Positions 14,867 to 28,398 of a stretch of 64,000 nt of DNA are shown here, in pieces. Made by a program: the position numbers and the translations under genes. The stretch lies in contig NZ_CP134500.1 in assembly GCF_031760065.1 (NCBI RefSeq), positions 1,674,001 to 1,738,000 of the forward strand, in the 5' to 3' direction. Numbering within the stretch: position 1 is the first letter of the stretch; each line of letters starts with the position of its first letter. The notes below the pieces were generated by a model, which was given only the letters and a program-made list of their open reading frames with translations, had not been told where the DNA came from and searched no databases. This stretch comes from Streptomyces durocortorensis. GTDB taxonomy: Bacteria; Actinomycetota; Actinomycetes; Streptomycetales; Streptomycetaceae.

Positions 14867-15940
14867 ATGGCTCTGCCCCGTCTGCGTACCGTCGCTCTCG
14901 TCACCGGCGCCGCCCTGCTCACCCGGCGGGCTCTGAAACGCCGGATCGCCCGGTCTCCGCTGTGGCCGCTGCCCGCCCTGCCCGAGCCGGTGTCGGGCCA
15001 TTCCCAGCGGCGGTCGACGACGATCCGCCGGCTGCTGATCACCGGACGGACGGTGATCGCCGAGGACGTCGTCCAACTCCGACTGGAGGGGTCCGGCCTG
15101 GCGCGCTGGCAGCCCGGCGCGCATCTGGACCTGGTGCTGCCGTCCGGTCTGGTACGGCAGTACTCACTGTGCGGCGACCCGGACGACACCGTTGGGTACA
15201 CGGTGGCGACCCGGCTGATGGCGGACGGCCGGGGCGGTTCGCGGGAGGTGCACGAACAGCTCCAGGAGGGCCTGGAGATCGAGGTGCGCGGGCCGCGCAA
15301 CCGCTTCCCGCTGACCGATGCCCCCGCCTACGTCTTCGTCGTCGGCGGCATCGGGATCACCCCGGTCCTGCCGATGCTGCGGTCGCTGGCCGCGTCGGGG
15401 GCCGACTGGCGGCTGCTGTACGGGGGACGGTCGCGGGCCTCCATGCCGTTCCTGGAGGAGATCGAGAAGCTCGGCGGGGGCCGGGTCACGGTCGTCGCCC
15501 AGGACGAGGCGGGCCACCCGGACGTCACCGCGGCGCTGACCGGGCTCGCCCCGGGCACGGCGGTCTACTGCTGCGGGCCCGAGCCCCTGATGGAGGCCGT
15601 CACCGCCGCGCTCCCCGAGGGCTGCACGCTGCACCTGGAGCGGTTCTCGGCGACGACGGGCGGGGACCCTGTGGACTCGTCGGCCTTCGAGGTGGAGCTG
15701 CGGCGCAGCGGGCGAACCGTGCCGGTCGCGGCCGGGCAGTCGGTGCTGGCCGCCGTCCGCGCGGAGCTGCCCCATGTCCCGTACTCCTGCGAGCAGGGCT
15801 TCTGCGGAACCTGCCAACAGCGCGTACTGGAGGGCGAGGTCGAGCACCGGGACGAGCTGCTGACCGACGACGAGCGGGGCGACTCGATGCTGATCTGCGT
15901 CTCGCGCTGCCGGGGCGAGCGCCTGGTGCTGGACCTCTAG
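14867..15940 (+). CDS. Ferredoxin-NAD(P) reductase-type electron transfer protein (PDR/VanB-like)
   Basis: A 357-residue three-domain reductase. A short hydrophobic N-terminus comes first. The flavin domain follows (residues 55-150, RQYSLCGDPDD as the RxYS flavin motif), then the NAD(P) domain (VFVVGGIGITPVLPML and VYCCGPEPLM), then a C-terminal plant-type 2Fe-2S domain with YSCEQGFCGTCQQRV and a fourth cysteine in MLICVSR. Such proteins pass electrons from NAD(P)H through FMN to an oxygenase. It starts 3 bp after the diiron gene and the two are almost certainly co-transcribed, which makes them a likely two-component oxygenase. Confidence 0.92.
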   Translation: MALPRLRTVALVTGAALLTRRALKRRIARSPLWPLPALPEPVSGHSQRRSTTIRRLLITGRTVIAEDVVQLRLEGSGLARWQPGAHLDLVLPSGLVRQYSLCGDPDDTVGYTVATRLMADGRGGSREVHEQLQEGLEIEVRGPRNRFPLTDAPAYVFVVGGIGITPVLPMLRSLAASGADWRLLYGGRSRASMPFLEEIEKLGGGRVTVVAQDEAGHPDVTAALTGLAPGTAVYCCGPEPLMEAVTAALPEGCTLHLERFSATTGGDPVDSSAFEVELRRSGRTVPVAAGQSVLAAVRAELPHVPYSCEQGFCGTCQQRVLEGEVEHRDELLTDDERGDSMLICVSRCRGERLVLDL

Positions 15941-15975
15941 GGCCTGTGCTGCCGCGCCCCGGATAGGCTGTTCGC

Positions 15976-16719
15976 ATGACGACCGGGGTGCGGCGCAGGA
16001 TGGGCGTCGACGAGCGCAGGCAGCAATTGATCGGCGTCGCGCTGGACTTGTTCAGCCGCCGCTCGCCCGAGGACGTGTCGATCGACGAGATCGCCGCCGC
16101 CGCGGGGATCTCACGGCCGCTGGTCTACCACTACTTCCCCGGGAAGCAGAGCCTGTACGAAGCGGCGCTGCGGCGCGCCGCCGACGAGCTGGCGGCCCGC
16201 TTCCTTGAGCCCCTCGAAGGCCCCCTCGGCGCACGGCTGTCGCGGGTGATGGGGCGGTTCTTCGACTTCGTCGACGAGCACGGCCCCGGGTTCTCGGCGC
16301 TGATGCGCGGCGGGCCCGCGGTCGGCTCCTCGACGGCGAACGCCATGATCGACGAGGTGCGGCAGGCCGCGTACGAGCAGATCGTCACGCATCTCGGGGT
16401 GGCCGAACCGCCCGCACGGCTGGAGCTGGTGGTCCGCTCCTGGGTCTCGCTGGCCGAGTCCACGGCGCTGATCTGGCTGGACGGGCGGCGCATCCCGCGC
16501 GCCGAGCTGGAGATGCAGCTGGTGCACGACTTCGCCGCGCTGGCCGCCGTCAGCGCCGCGTACGACCAGGAGATGGCGGGCATCGTGCTGCGGGTGCTGG
16601 CCCAGGAGCCGGTGGACGGTCCGTTCGGGGATCTGCTGGCCCGGCTCTCCGCTCTCGCCCCGGATGTACCCGCGGTCCCGGCGCAGCGCCTGCCGCCCCC
16701 CGACGACACCACCCGCTAG
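15976..16719 (+). CDS. TetR-family transcriptional regulator
   Basis: A 247-residue regulator. The helix-turn-helix is at residues 15-60: RRQQLIGVALDLFSRRSPEDVSIDEIAAAAGISRPLVYHYFPGK, the standard TetR signature. The rest is a helical ligand-binding domain, with a proline-rich tail. It lies 35 bp after the reductase gene in the same direction and probably controls the diiron protein/reductase operon and itself. Related regulators in actinomycetes often respond to fatty acyl or hydrophobic ligands; the ligand here is unknown. Its stop overlaps the stop of the convergent DUF2470 gene by 4 bases. Confidence 0.92.
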   Translation: MTTGVRRRMGVDERRQQLIGVALDLFSRRSPEDVSIDEIAAAAGISRPLVYHYFPGKQSLYEAALRRAADELAARFLEPLEGPLGARLSRVMGRFFDFVDEHGPGFSALMRGGPAVGSSTANAMIDEVRQAAYEQIVTHLGVAEPPARLELVVRSWVSLAESTALIWLDGRRIPRAELEMQLVHDFAALAAVSAAYDQEMAGIVLRVLAQEPVDGPFGDLLARLSALAPDVPAVPAQRLPPPDDTTR

Positions 16720-17420
16720 GCGGGCAGCCCGTTGCGGTGGGAGACGCGGCGGGCGGCGGCCAGCAGGGCGTGGATCTGCGGGCCCGCCTGGTCGATCTCG
16801 GCGACCGGGCGGGGGAACGGCAGCCGGACGTCCTGGTGGGTGCTCGGGTATTCGAGGCGCAGGGTCACCCCGTAACGGTCCATCGCCAGCGGCACGGCCC
16901 GGGTCATGCCGCGCTCCGGGCGGGGGCGGACGAGGCGCAGCAGGAGCGGGACGAGCTCGGCGTGGTCGTCCACCAGATGGGTGAGCATCCCCGCCTCGCA
17001 GGCGGCGATCGGGTCGGTCTCCGCCTCCTCCAGCTCCTCCAGGGTGACGAAGGTGCGCCCCTCGGCGTCCTCCAGGACCGCCTGGCCGAACTCCATGCAG
17101 GTGGACTGCTCGGTGTCGTTGCCGTACGGGGCGGACAGCAGCCCGGTGACCGTGACGCGGGCGCGCAGCCGGTCGCGTACGGGTGCGGGGGCGATGTCCG
17201 TGAACTCCAGGCGGGCCGGGACCCGTTCGGCGGACGGCGCGTGACCGCCGTCGTTCGGGGCGTGCAGGTGGATGTGGCCCATCGCCCCCGTGCCGTCGAG
17301 GCGGCGGACTTCGGTGTGCAGGCCGTCGCTGACCACCGTCATGGAGTGGGCGACGGTCAGGATCGACCGGACGCGCTCGGCGCGGGTCGGCTGCGTGGCG
17401 CGCGGGCTGAAGGGACGCAT
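16716..17420 (-). CDS. Iron-regulated DUF2470-domain protein
   Basis: About 234 residues. The fold resembles the split-barrel/DUF2470 proteins related to HugZ-type heme utilisation proteins: ERVRSILTVAHSMTVVSDG at the start and a C-terminal DUF2470 part (CEAGMLTHLVDDHAELVPLLLRLV ... MDRYGVTLRLEY). HugZ relatives bind or degrade heme, and the upstream iron box (17462-17480) fits an iron or heme role. The start is placed at the ATG at 17420 (MRPFSPRATQP); an in-frame ATG at 17453 is possible but lies closer to the iron box. Heme handling is inferred. Confidence 0.75.
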   Translation of the reverse strand: MRPFSPRATQPTRAERVRSILTVAHSMTVVSDGLHTEVRRLDGTGAMGHIHLHAPNDGGHAPSAERVPARLEFTDIAPAPVRDRLRARVTVTGLLSAPYGNDTEQSTCMEFGQAVLEDAEGRTFVTLEELEEAETDPIAACEAGMLTHLVDDHAELVPLLLRLVRPRPERGMTRAVPLAMDRYGVTLRLEYPSTHQDVRLPFPRPVAEIDQAGPQIHALLAAARRVSHRNGLPA

Positions 17421-17461
17421 CCGAGTTCTCCAGGGGCAGTCAACGAGACCCAAGTGGATAC

Positions 17462-17480
17462 TTAGGTATGCCTAACCTTA
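17462..17480 (-). promoter_or_regulatory. Iron box (DmdR/IdeR-type operator)
   Basis: TTAGGTATGCCTAACCTTA matches 15 of 19 positions of the actinomycete iron-box consensus (TTAGGTTAGGCTAACCTAA) and has dyad symmetry. It lies 41-60 bp before the DUF2470 gene. DmdR1-type repressors bind such sites with Fe(II), so the gene should be induced under iron starvation. Confidence 0.8.
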
Positions 17481-17536
17481 CCCACAATGCCGAGAGGGCG
17501 GGTAGTCCGGGGACACCGGACACCCCCACAGCCGGG

Positions 17537-19657
17537 TCAGAGCTGGAGCTCGGTGCGCAGGGCGGCCGCGAGTCCGACCTCCGCGTTGTCCGACTGACCG
17601 CGTTCGAAGGCGCGTTGGTAGGCCTCGTCGCCGACGGCCGCCCGCGCCTGGCGTTCGCACCTCTCGCGGACCGGCCCCAGCTCGGGCGTGCCGCGCTGGG
17701 GGTGGCCGACCATCCGCCAGTACGCCTGTCCCGTGCCGTAGACCCGGGCGGCCTGCGCCCCCGCCCCCTGGGCGGCGATCGCGGCGGCCAGGATGTCCAG
17801 GCCCAGCGCGATGCCGAAGCTGTCGCGGAGCCGGTGCTTGCCCGCGAGCATCGCCCGGGCGTGCGCGGCGGAGGCCTCGGGGTCGCCCCGGAGCAGGGCG
17901 ATCAGGGCGAGCTGGTAGTCGGCGTAGGAGCGGGTCCAGAACTCGCCACCGCGTTCGCAGGACCTGCGCAGCGCGGTGGCGGCCGCCTCGGACTCGGCCA
18001 GCCGCCCCAGGGCGGTGAGCGCGAAGACGGTGATCAGGTGGCAGCGCAGCCGGTGGGCGGAGTCCGCGGGGACGTTCCCGGTCATCCGCAGGACACGTTC
18101 GGCCGCCTCCAGGGCCGCCTCGGGCTGCCCGGTCATCAGCTGGGTGAGACCGGAGAGGTAGGTGGCGCCGAGCATGCCCTCCTCGTCCCGGTCGTACAGG
18201 GCGATCGCCGTGCAGAGCGCACCGTACTTCTCGGCGGTCGCGAAGTCGCCCTGGAGCAGCGCCGCGACGCCGAGCACCCAGTGCAGCCGGGTCCGGTGGG
18301 GACCGTCGACGGGGCCCGCGTCCAGGGCGCGCTGGGTGTAGTGGCGCGCCTCGGACAGATGGCCGCAGCAGGCCCAGAAGAAGCCGACCCGGCCCGCCAT
18401 CTCCTGGGCCCCGGCGACGTCGTGGGCGAGCAGGTGCTCCAGAGCGGCGCACAGGTCGAGGTGGGTGTCGGACACCTTGTGGTACCAGGACACCTGGTCC
18501 GGGCCGCTCCAGCCCTCGTGGGCACGGCGGGCGAGGCCGAGGAAGCTGGCGGCGTGCCGTTCGGCCGCCGCGTGCTCCTCGCCCAGTTCGACGAGCCACA
18601 TCCGGCCGTACTCGCGCAGGGTGTCGAGCATCCGGTAGCGGCGGCCGTCGCGCTGGACGACGGACTGGGCGACCAGGCCCTGGAGCGCCCGGTCCACGTC
18701 CTCGGGCGTGAGCGGGCCGCCCGCGCAGACCTCGCGGGCGACCTCCTCGTCGAAGTCGGTCCGCAGGGGGGTGAGGCGGGCCCAGAGGAGGCGTTCGAGC
18801 GGGGAGCACAGCTCGTGGGACCAGCCGATGGCGGTACGCAGGGTGCGGTGCCGACGGGGCCAGACCGACTCGTCGGCGAGGAGGTCGAGCCGGGAGGCTC
18901 CGAGGCCGGGGACGGCCCCGATGCCGCCGGACACTCCGGGGCCGCCCCGGCCGGGTCCCGGTACGCCGAAGCGGGAGCCGATGCGGTCGGCGAGCTGGGC
19001 CACGGTGTGGCGGCCGATGCCCGCCGCGGCCAGTTCGATGGCGAGCGGGATGCCTTCGAGGCGGCGGCAGATCTCGGCGGCGGCCGCCTCGTCCCCGGGG
19101 CCGTCGAGACCCGCGCGGGGGTCGGCGGCGCGCAGCCGGTCGGCGAAGAGCTGGAGCGCGTCCGGGGCGCCGTCGACCGGGAGCGGCGGCACCTCGACGA
19201 CGTACTCACCCCGGGTGCCCAGCGGTTGCCTGCTGGTGACCAGGACCGTCAGCGCGGGCGAGGTGGTGAGGACCTCGGCCAGCAGGTGGGAGCAGGGGCC
19301 CCGGAGGTGTTCGGCGGAGTCGAGGACCAGCAGGAGCCGCTTGTCACTGAGCCATTCGCAGAGCGCCTCGACGGGCATCCGCAGGGTGTGGTCGGCGAGC
19401 CCGACGGCGTCCGAGACGGTGGGGAGCAGCAGCCCGTCGCCGTAGAGCGGGGAGAGGTCGGCCCACCAGGCGCCGTCCGGGTAGCCGTCGGCGACGGCGC
19501 GGGCGGCCCGCAGCGCGAGCCGGGTCTTGCCGACGCCGCCGGGGCCGATCAGGGTGGTCATCCGCCGGGTGGTCAACGCGGTGTGCAGCCGGGCCAGTTC
19601 GGACCGCCTCCCGACGAAGCTGCTCATCTCCTCGGGAAGGTATCCCACCTTGGTCAT
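17537..19657 (-). CDS. STAND-type NTPase with TPR-like repeats, no DNA-binding domain visible
   Basis: About 706 residues. The N-terminus reads FVGRRSELARLHTAL and then Walker A (LIGPGGVGKTRLAL), sensor/Walker B (RLLLVLDSAEHL) and the arginine-bearing LTVLVTSRQPLG, the hallmark order of AfsR/LuxR-type STAND ATPases. A winged-helix segment follows near LDLLADESVWPRRHRTLRTAIGWSHELC, then helical TPR-like repeats to the end. Typical relatives add a SARP domain in front or a LuxR helix-turn-helix at the end; this protein has neither, so it may act through a partner protein. Start uncertain: tandem ATGs at 19660 and 19657 follow GGACGG. TPR regions usually bind proteins or ligands. Confidence 0.8.
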   Translation of the reverse strand: MTKVGYLPEEMSSFVGRRSELARLHTALTTRRMTTLIGPGGVGKTRLALRAARAVADGYPDGAWWADLSPLYGDGLLLPTVSDAVGLADHTLRMPVEALCEWLSDKRLLLVLDSAEHLRGPCSHLLAEVLTTSPALTVLVTSRQPLGTRGEYVVEVPPLPVDGAPDALQLFADRLRAADPRAGLDGPGDEAAAAEICRRLEGIPLAIELAAAGIGRHTVAQLADRIGSRFGVPGPGRGGPGVSGGIGAVPGLGASRLDLLADESVWPRRHRTLRTAIGWSHELCSPLERLLWARLTPLRTDFDEEVAREVCAGGPLTPEDVDRALQGLVAQSVVQRDGRRYRMLDTLREYGRMWLVELGEEHAAAERHAASFLGLARRAHEGWSGPDQVSWYHKVSDTHLDLCAALEHLLAHDVAGAQEMAGRVGFFWACCGHLSEARHYTQRALDAGPVDGPHRTRLHWVLGVAALLQGDFATAEKYGALCTAIALYDRDEEGMLGATYLSGLTQLMTGQPEAALEAAERVLRMTGNVPADSAHRLRCHLITVFALTALGRLAESEAAATALRRSCERGGEFWTRSYADYQLALIALLRGDPEASAAHARAMLAGKHRLRDSFGIALGLDILAAAIAAQGAGAQAARVYGTGQAYWRMVGHPQRGTPELGPVRERCERQARAAVGDEAYQRAFERGQSDNAEVGLAAALRTELQL

Positions 19658-19736
19658 CATCACCGTCCGCACGCTGGGGCAGGGGGCGTCGGTGGGCCGA
19701 CCGCCCCGGTCGGGGCTCCTGCCGCGCGAACCGGCA

Positions 19737-19770
19737 CGGTCCCGCCTCCCCCGACGGGAGAGCGGGACCG
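19737..19770 (-). terminator. Terminator of the amylopullulanase gene
   Basis: CGGTCCCGCCTCCC (19737-19750) pairs with GGGAG-A-GCGGGACCG (19756-19770), a 14-bp stem with one bulged A and loop CCGAC. It lies 70 bp after the pullulanase stop in the otherwise empty gap before the STAND gene. Confidence 0.75.
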
Positions 19771-19840
19771 GCCGGGCGGACCGGGACGGCTGTCGCGGCT
19801 CCTTCGCCGACGTCTGCCGTCACCGTAGTGCCGTCGGAGG

Positions 19841-25168
<5,328 letters not shown>

Positions 25169-25216
25169 GGGAGGGTGCTCCTCGGCTGGTGTCAGGAGGG
25201 CTTGCGGAGGGTGGAC

Positions 25217-25248
25217 CGCGGGCCGGTGACGTCGGTCACCGGCCCGCG
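25217..25248 (-). terminator. Terminator of the alpha-amylase gene
   Basis: A perfect 14-bp stem, CGCGGGCCGGTGAC (25217-25230) and GTCACCGGCCCGCG (25235-25248), with a GTCG loop. It lies 15 bp after the amylase stop and before the pullulanase start. Confidence 0.9.
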
Positions 25249-25262
25249 CGTTCGTCAGGAGG

Positions 25263-26990
25263 TCAGCCGCGCCAGACGTCGGCGGTCAGCGTGACCTTCC
25301 CGGAGGCCGGGACGGTGGCGGTGCGGTTGGCGCCGCTCTCCCAGGTGACGTTGCCGTCGCCGTCCTTGCGGACGTACTTGTACGCGAACGAGGTCCCGGC
25401 GGGCAGGTTCACGTCCAGCTTCCAGACGGGGTACGCGGCCGGGTCGAGCTTCGGCGCGAGGGCCGGGTTCCAGTTGCCGAGGGCTGCCTGGTCGCCGGTG
25501 ACGTGGATGTTCTGGCCGGGCTGGGTGGTGGCGCTGACGCCGAAGGAGGCGCCGGACGGGCCGTCGCCGGGGTCCGGGTCAAAGCCCCCTCCCCCGCAGG
25601 TCCGGGCGTTGACGTGCAGGGCTACGGCGGTTCCGGCCGGGACGGTGGCGGTGAACCGGCCGGAGCCGTCGACGCTCACCCCGTTGCCGGACTGCACATC
25701 GCAGTAGTCCCCGGCGGGCAGTGAGGTCTGGAAGGTCCGGGTGAGCTCCGAGCCCTCGTGGTTGATGGCGACGTACGCCTTGTCGCCCCGGCCGAAGGCG
25801 ATCCGGTCGCCGCCGTCGTCCCACCAGTCGGTGACGGCCCGGCCGCGTGCGGCGTTGCGGAGGCCGACCATGGAGGAGATCTCGCGCCAGTCGTGCTGGC
25901 ACTTCCAGCCGTCGCTGTAGCAGGCGTTCACCTGGCCGCCGTTCGGCGGTCCGGCGGCGTGGTCGCTGAACTCGTAGCCGGAGTGGACGTCCGGGGAGCC
26001 GTAGGGCCAGGCCAGCATGAAGACGTTGGCGAGGGTGTAGGCGGAGCCGTTCTTGTAGTTGAGGGTGTCGCCGACGCGCTCGGTGTCGTGGTTGTCGACG
26101 AAGACGGCGGACTTGCCGGACTCCATGAAGCCCCAGCCCTCGCCGAAGTTCTTCAGGTGGGCCAGGTTCTCGTGGAGGAAGACCTGCTTGAGGCTCCGCC
26201 CGTACCGGAACTCCTGGACGTCACCGGTGCCGAGGTACTCGGACGGCGATACGGCCTCGCCCGCTCCGAAGATCGCCTCCTGCTTCCAGTAGACGTTCGG
26301 ATCGCTCAGCCGGGACTTGATGTTCGCGAGGTCGGCGGCGGGCATGTGCTTGGCCGCGTCGATCCGGAAGCCGTCGACGCCGAGGGAGAGCAGGTCGTTG
26401 AGGTAACCGGCGATCCTCCCGCGTACGTAGTCCTCGCCGGTGTCCAGGTCGGCGAGGCCGACCAGTTCGCAGTTCTGGACGTTGGCGCGGTCGTTGTAGT
26501 CGGTGATCTCCGCCCGGCAGTCGTCGAGGTCGCTGCCGGAGTAGAGGCCCGGGTAGTCGTACTTCGTGTACGCGGAGCCTCCGGTGCCGGTGCCGTCGCC
26601 CGCCGCCATGTGATTGATGACGGCGTCCGCGACGACCTTCACGCCCGCCGAGTGACACGTGTTCACCATGGCGCTGAAAGCGGCCCGGTCGCCGAGGCGA
26701 CCGGCGATCCTGTAGCTCACGGGCTGGTAGGAGGTCCACCACTGGCCGCCCTGGATGTGCTCCTGGGGCGGCGAGACCTGGACGTAGCCGTAGCCCGCCG
26801 GACCGAGGGTGTCCGTGCAGGCCTTGGCTATGGAGGCGAACTTCCACTCGAACATCACGGCCGTGACGTCCCTGTCGCCCGGAGCGGCGGCCTGCGCGGC
26901 GGGTGCGGTGCCGAATCCGGTGGGGATGACGAGGGCGGCAGCGGCGCCGGCCACGAAGGCGAGGGCGGCGGACAGGGGTCTGCGTGCCAT
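25263..26990 (-). CDS. Secreted alpha-amylase with C-terminal CBM20 starch-binding domain
   Basis: A 575-residue extracellular endo-alpha-1,4-glucanase. The signal peptide is [20 protein letters not shown] with cleavage after AQA-A. The GH13 domain has [17 protein letters not shown] with the nucleophile Asp, the acid region YWKQEAIF and [11 protein letters not shown] Gly/Asp/Pro linker leads to CBM20 (residues about 475-575) with [13 protein letters not shown] and [18 protein letters not shown] stands 9 bases before the ATG at 26990; an in-frame upstream ATG lacks one. Streptomyces amylases of this kind are induced by maltotriose and repressed by a LacI-type MalR/Reg1 protein. The operator-rich region upstream agrees. 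Confidence 0.95.
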   Translation of the reverse strand: MARRPLSAALAFVAGAAAALVIPTGFGTAPAAQAAAPGDRDVTAVMFEWKFASIAKACTDTLGPAGYGYVQVSPPQEHIQGGQWWTSYQPVSYRIAGRLGDRAAFSAMVNTCHSAGVKVVADAVINHMAAGDGTGTGGSAYTKYDYPGLYSGSDLDDCRAEITDYNDRANVQNCELVGLADLDTGEDYVRGRIAGYLNDLLSLGVDGFRIDAAKHMPAADLANIKSRLSDPNVYWKQEAIFGAGEAVSPSEYLGTGDVQEFRYGRSLKQVFLHENLAHLKNFGEGWGFMESGKSAVFVDNHDTERVGDTLNYKNGSAYTLANVFMLAWPYGSPDVHSGYEFSDHAAGPPNGGQVNACYSDGWKCQHDWREISSMVGLRNAARGRAVTDWWDDGGDRIAFGRGDKAYVAINHEGSELTRTFQTSLPAGDYCDVQSGNGVSVDGSGRFTATVPAGTAVALHVNARTCGGGGFDPDPGDGPSGASFGVSATTQPGQNIHVTGDQAALGNWNPALAPKLDPAAYPVWKLDVNLPAGTSFAYKYVRKDGDGNVTWESGANRTATVPASGKVTLTADVWRG

Positions 26991-27077
26991 GTCTTTTCCT
27001 CCTGCGGGTGGGGGAAACGCGGGGGACGGTGCAGCCTCAGCCGGCAACGCGCCATGCCCTCAAGGCTCCTGAAGGTT

Positions 27078-27228
27078 CTTGCTGCAAGAATGCAAACCTT
27101 GCCGCGGACCAGACCGTACGAGGCCGCCAGGCACCGGTCAACCCTTTGGACATCTCCCGCTCACACCGGCGAAACAAGCCAGTTTCCTTCGCGATTTCTT
27201 GCTGCAAGGCCTTTCGCAAGATATTGCG
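27078..27228 (-). promoter_or_regulatory. Cluster of LacI/MalR-type operators upstream of the amylase gene
   Basis: The 361-bp gap between the amylase start and the LacI stop holds four inverted repeats. CTTGCTGCAAG occurs identically at 27078-27088 and 27198-27208; the first lies in the larger palindrome TTCTTGCTGCAAGAA. GCAA-n3-TTGC is at 27092-27102 and CGCAA-GATA-TTGCG at 27215-27228. The same TTGC/GCAA pattern recurs between malE and malR. No other gene is seen in this gap. Confidence 0.75.
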
Positions 27229-27351
27229 GGCCTGTTACGTTGCATGCGACTCCGGTCACGACAAGGAGAGGCGCCCGGAGTCGCTGAAACTCCCCGCCGG
27301 CCCTCCCTGGGCCGACTCCTGGTGCCTCTCCTGTACGTGTCGGTGTTCCGG

Positions 27352-28398
27352 TCAGCCGCCGCGTACCGCCGCCGTCGAGCCGCGTACCACCAGCTCCGGC
27401 TGGAAGACGTACTCGGTGCGCTGCACCGGGCTCCCGCCGATCTCCTCCAGCAGCGCGCCCACCGCGGCCGATGCCATCGCCTGCACGGGCTGGCGGACCG
27501 TGGTCAGCGGCGGGTCGGTGAAGGCGATGAACGGCGAGTCGTCGAAGCCGACGACCGAGACGTCGCGCGGCACCTCAAGGCCTCTCCCCCGGGCGGCGCG
27601 GACCACGCCGAGGGCCATCAGGTCGCTGCCGCAGACGATGCCGGTGCAGCCCGCGTCCAGCAGGGCGCCCGCCGCCACCTGGCCGCCCTCGACGCTGAAC
27701 AGCGTGGAGCAGACGAGCAGTTCGGCCTCGGAGCGGTCCATGCCGAGCACGGAGACGGCCGCCTCCACGAACCCGTCGCGCTTGCGGCGCGAGGGGACGT
27801 AGCGCTGCGGGCCTATGGCCAGGCCGATCCGGCGGTGGCCGAGATCGGCGAGGTGCCCGAGGGCCATCCGCACGGCAGCGTTGTCATCGGGCGAGACGAA
27901 CGGGGCGCTGATGCGCTCGTTGTAGCCGTTGATCAGGACGAACGGTACGCCGCGCTCAGTGAGCGCGGCGTACCGCCCCGGGTCGGCGGAGGTGTCCGCG
28001 TGCAGCCCGGACAGGAAGACGATGCCGCCGACGCCCCGCTCCACGAGCTGCTCGACGAGCTCGTCCTCGGTGGCCCCGCCGGGCACCTGGGTGCAGAGCA
28101 CGGGGGTGTAGCCGTGCCCGGCCAGCACCTGTTCGACGGACTGGGCGAACGCCGGGAAGATCGGGTTGGTGAGTTCGGGCGTCACCAGGCCGATCAGCCC
28201 GGCGCTGCGCTGCCGCAGCCGTACGGGCCGTTCGTAGCCCAGGATGTCGAGCGCCGCGAGCACCCGCTGACGCGTGGAGTCCGCGACGCCCTGCTTCCCG
28301 TTCAGGACCCGGCTGACCGTGGCCTCGCTGACCGCCGCCTGTCCGGCGATGTCGGAGAGGCGGGGTCCGGCGGTGGCCCTGGCCGCGGGCAGTGTCAC
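27352..28398 (-). CDS. LacI-family regulator, MalR paralogue coupled to aglA
   Basis: A 348-residue LacI repressor. The helix-turn-helix is RLSDIAGQAAVSEATVSRVLNGKQGVADSTRQRVLAALDILGYERP, then a periplasmic-binding-type sensor domain (VGGIVFLSGLHADTSAD, FVLINGYNERISAPFVSPDD, GIVCGSDLMALGVV). The GTG start at 28398 overlaps the aglA stop as GTGA, so it is translated after aglA; the longer open frame upstream is antisense shadow. It is closely similar to MalR at 33761 and shares the recognition helix SEATVSRVLNGK, so the two may bind the same operators. It probably regulates the amylase gene just downstream and perhaps the whole block. Confidence 0.9.
   Translation of the reverse strand: MTLPAARATAGPRLSDIAGQAAVSEATVSRVLNGKQGVADSTRQRVLAALDILGYERPVRLRQRSAGLIGLVTPELTNPIFPAFAQSVEQVLAGHGYTPVLCTQVPGGATEDELVEQLVERGVGGIVFLSGLHADTSADPGRYAALTERGVPFVLINGYNERISAPFVSPDDNAAVRMALGHLADLGHRRIGLAIGPQRYVPSRRKRDGFVEAAVSVLGMDRSEAELLVCSTLFSVEGGQVAAGALLDAGCTGIVCGSDLMALGVVRAARGRGLEVPRDVSVVGFDDSPFIAFTDPPLTTVRQPVQAMASAAVGALLEEIGGSPVQRTEYVFQPELVVRGSTAAVRGG

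Noticed and set aside
17468..19828. Plus-strand frame of 786 residues
   Set aside because: It is antisense to the STAND ATPase, which has clear motifs; composition is that of a high-GC shadow frame.
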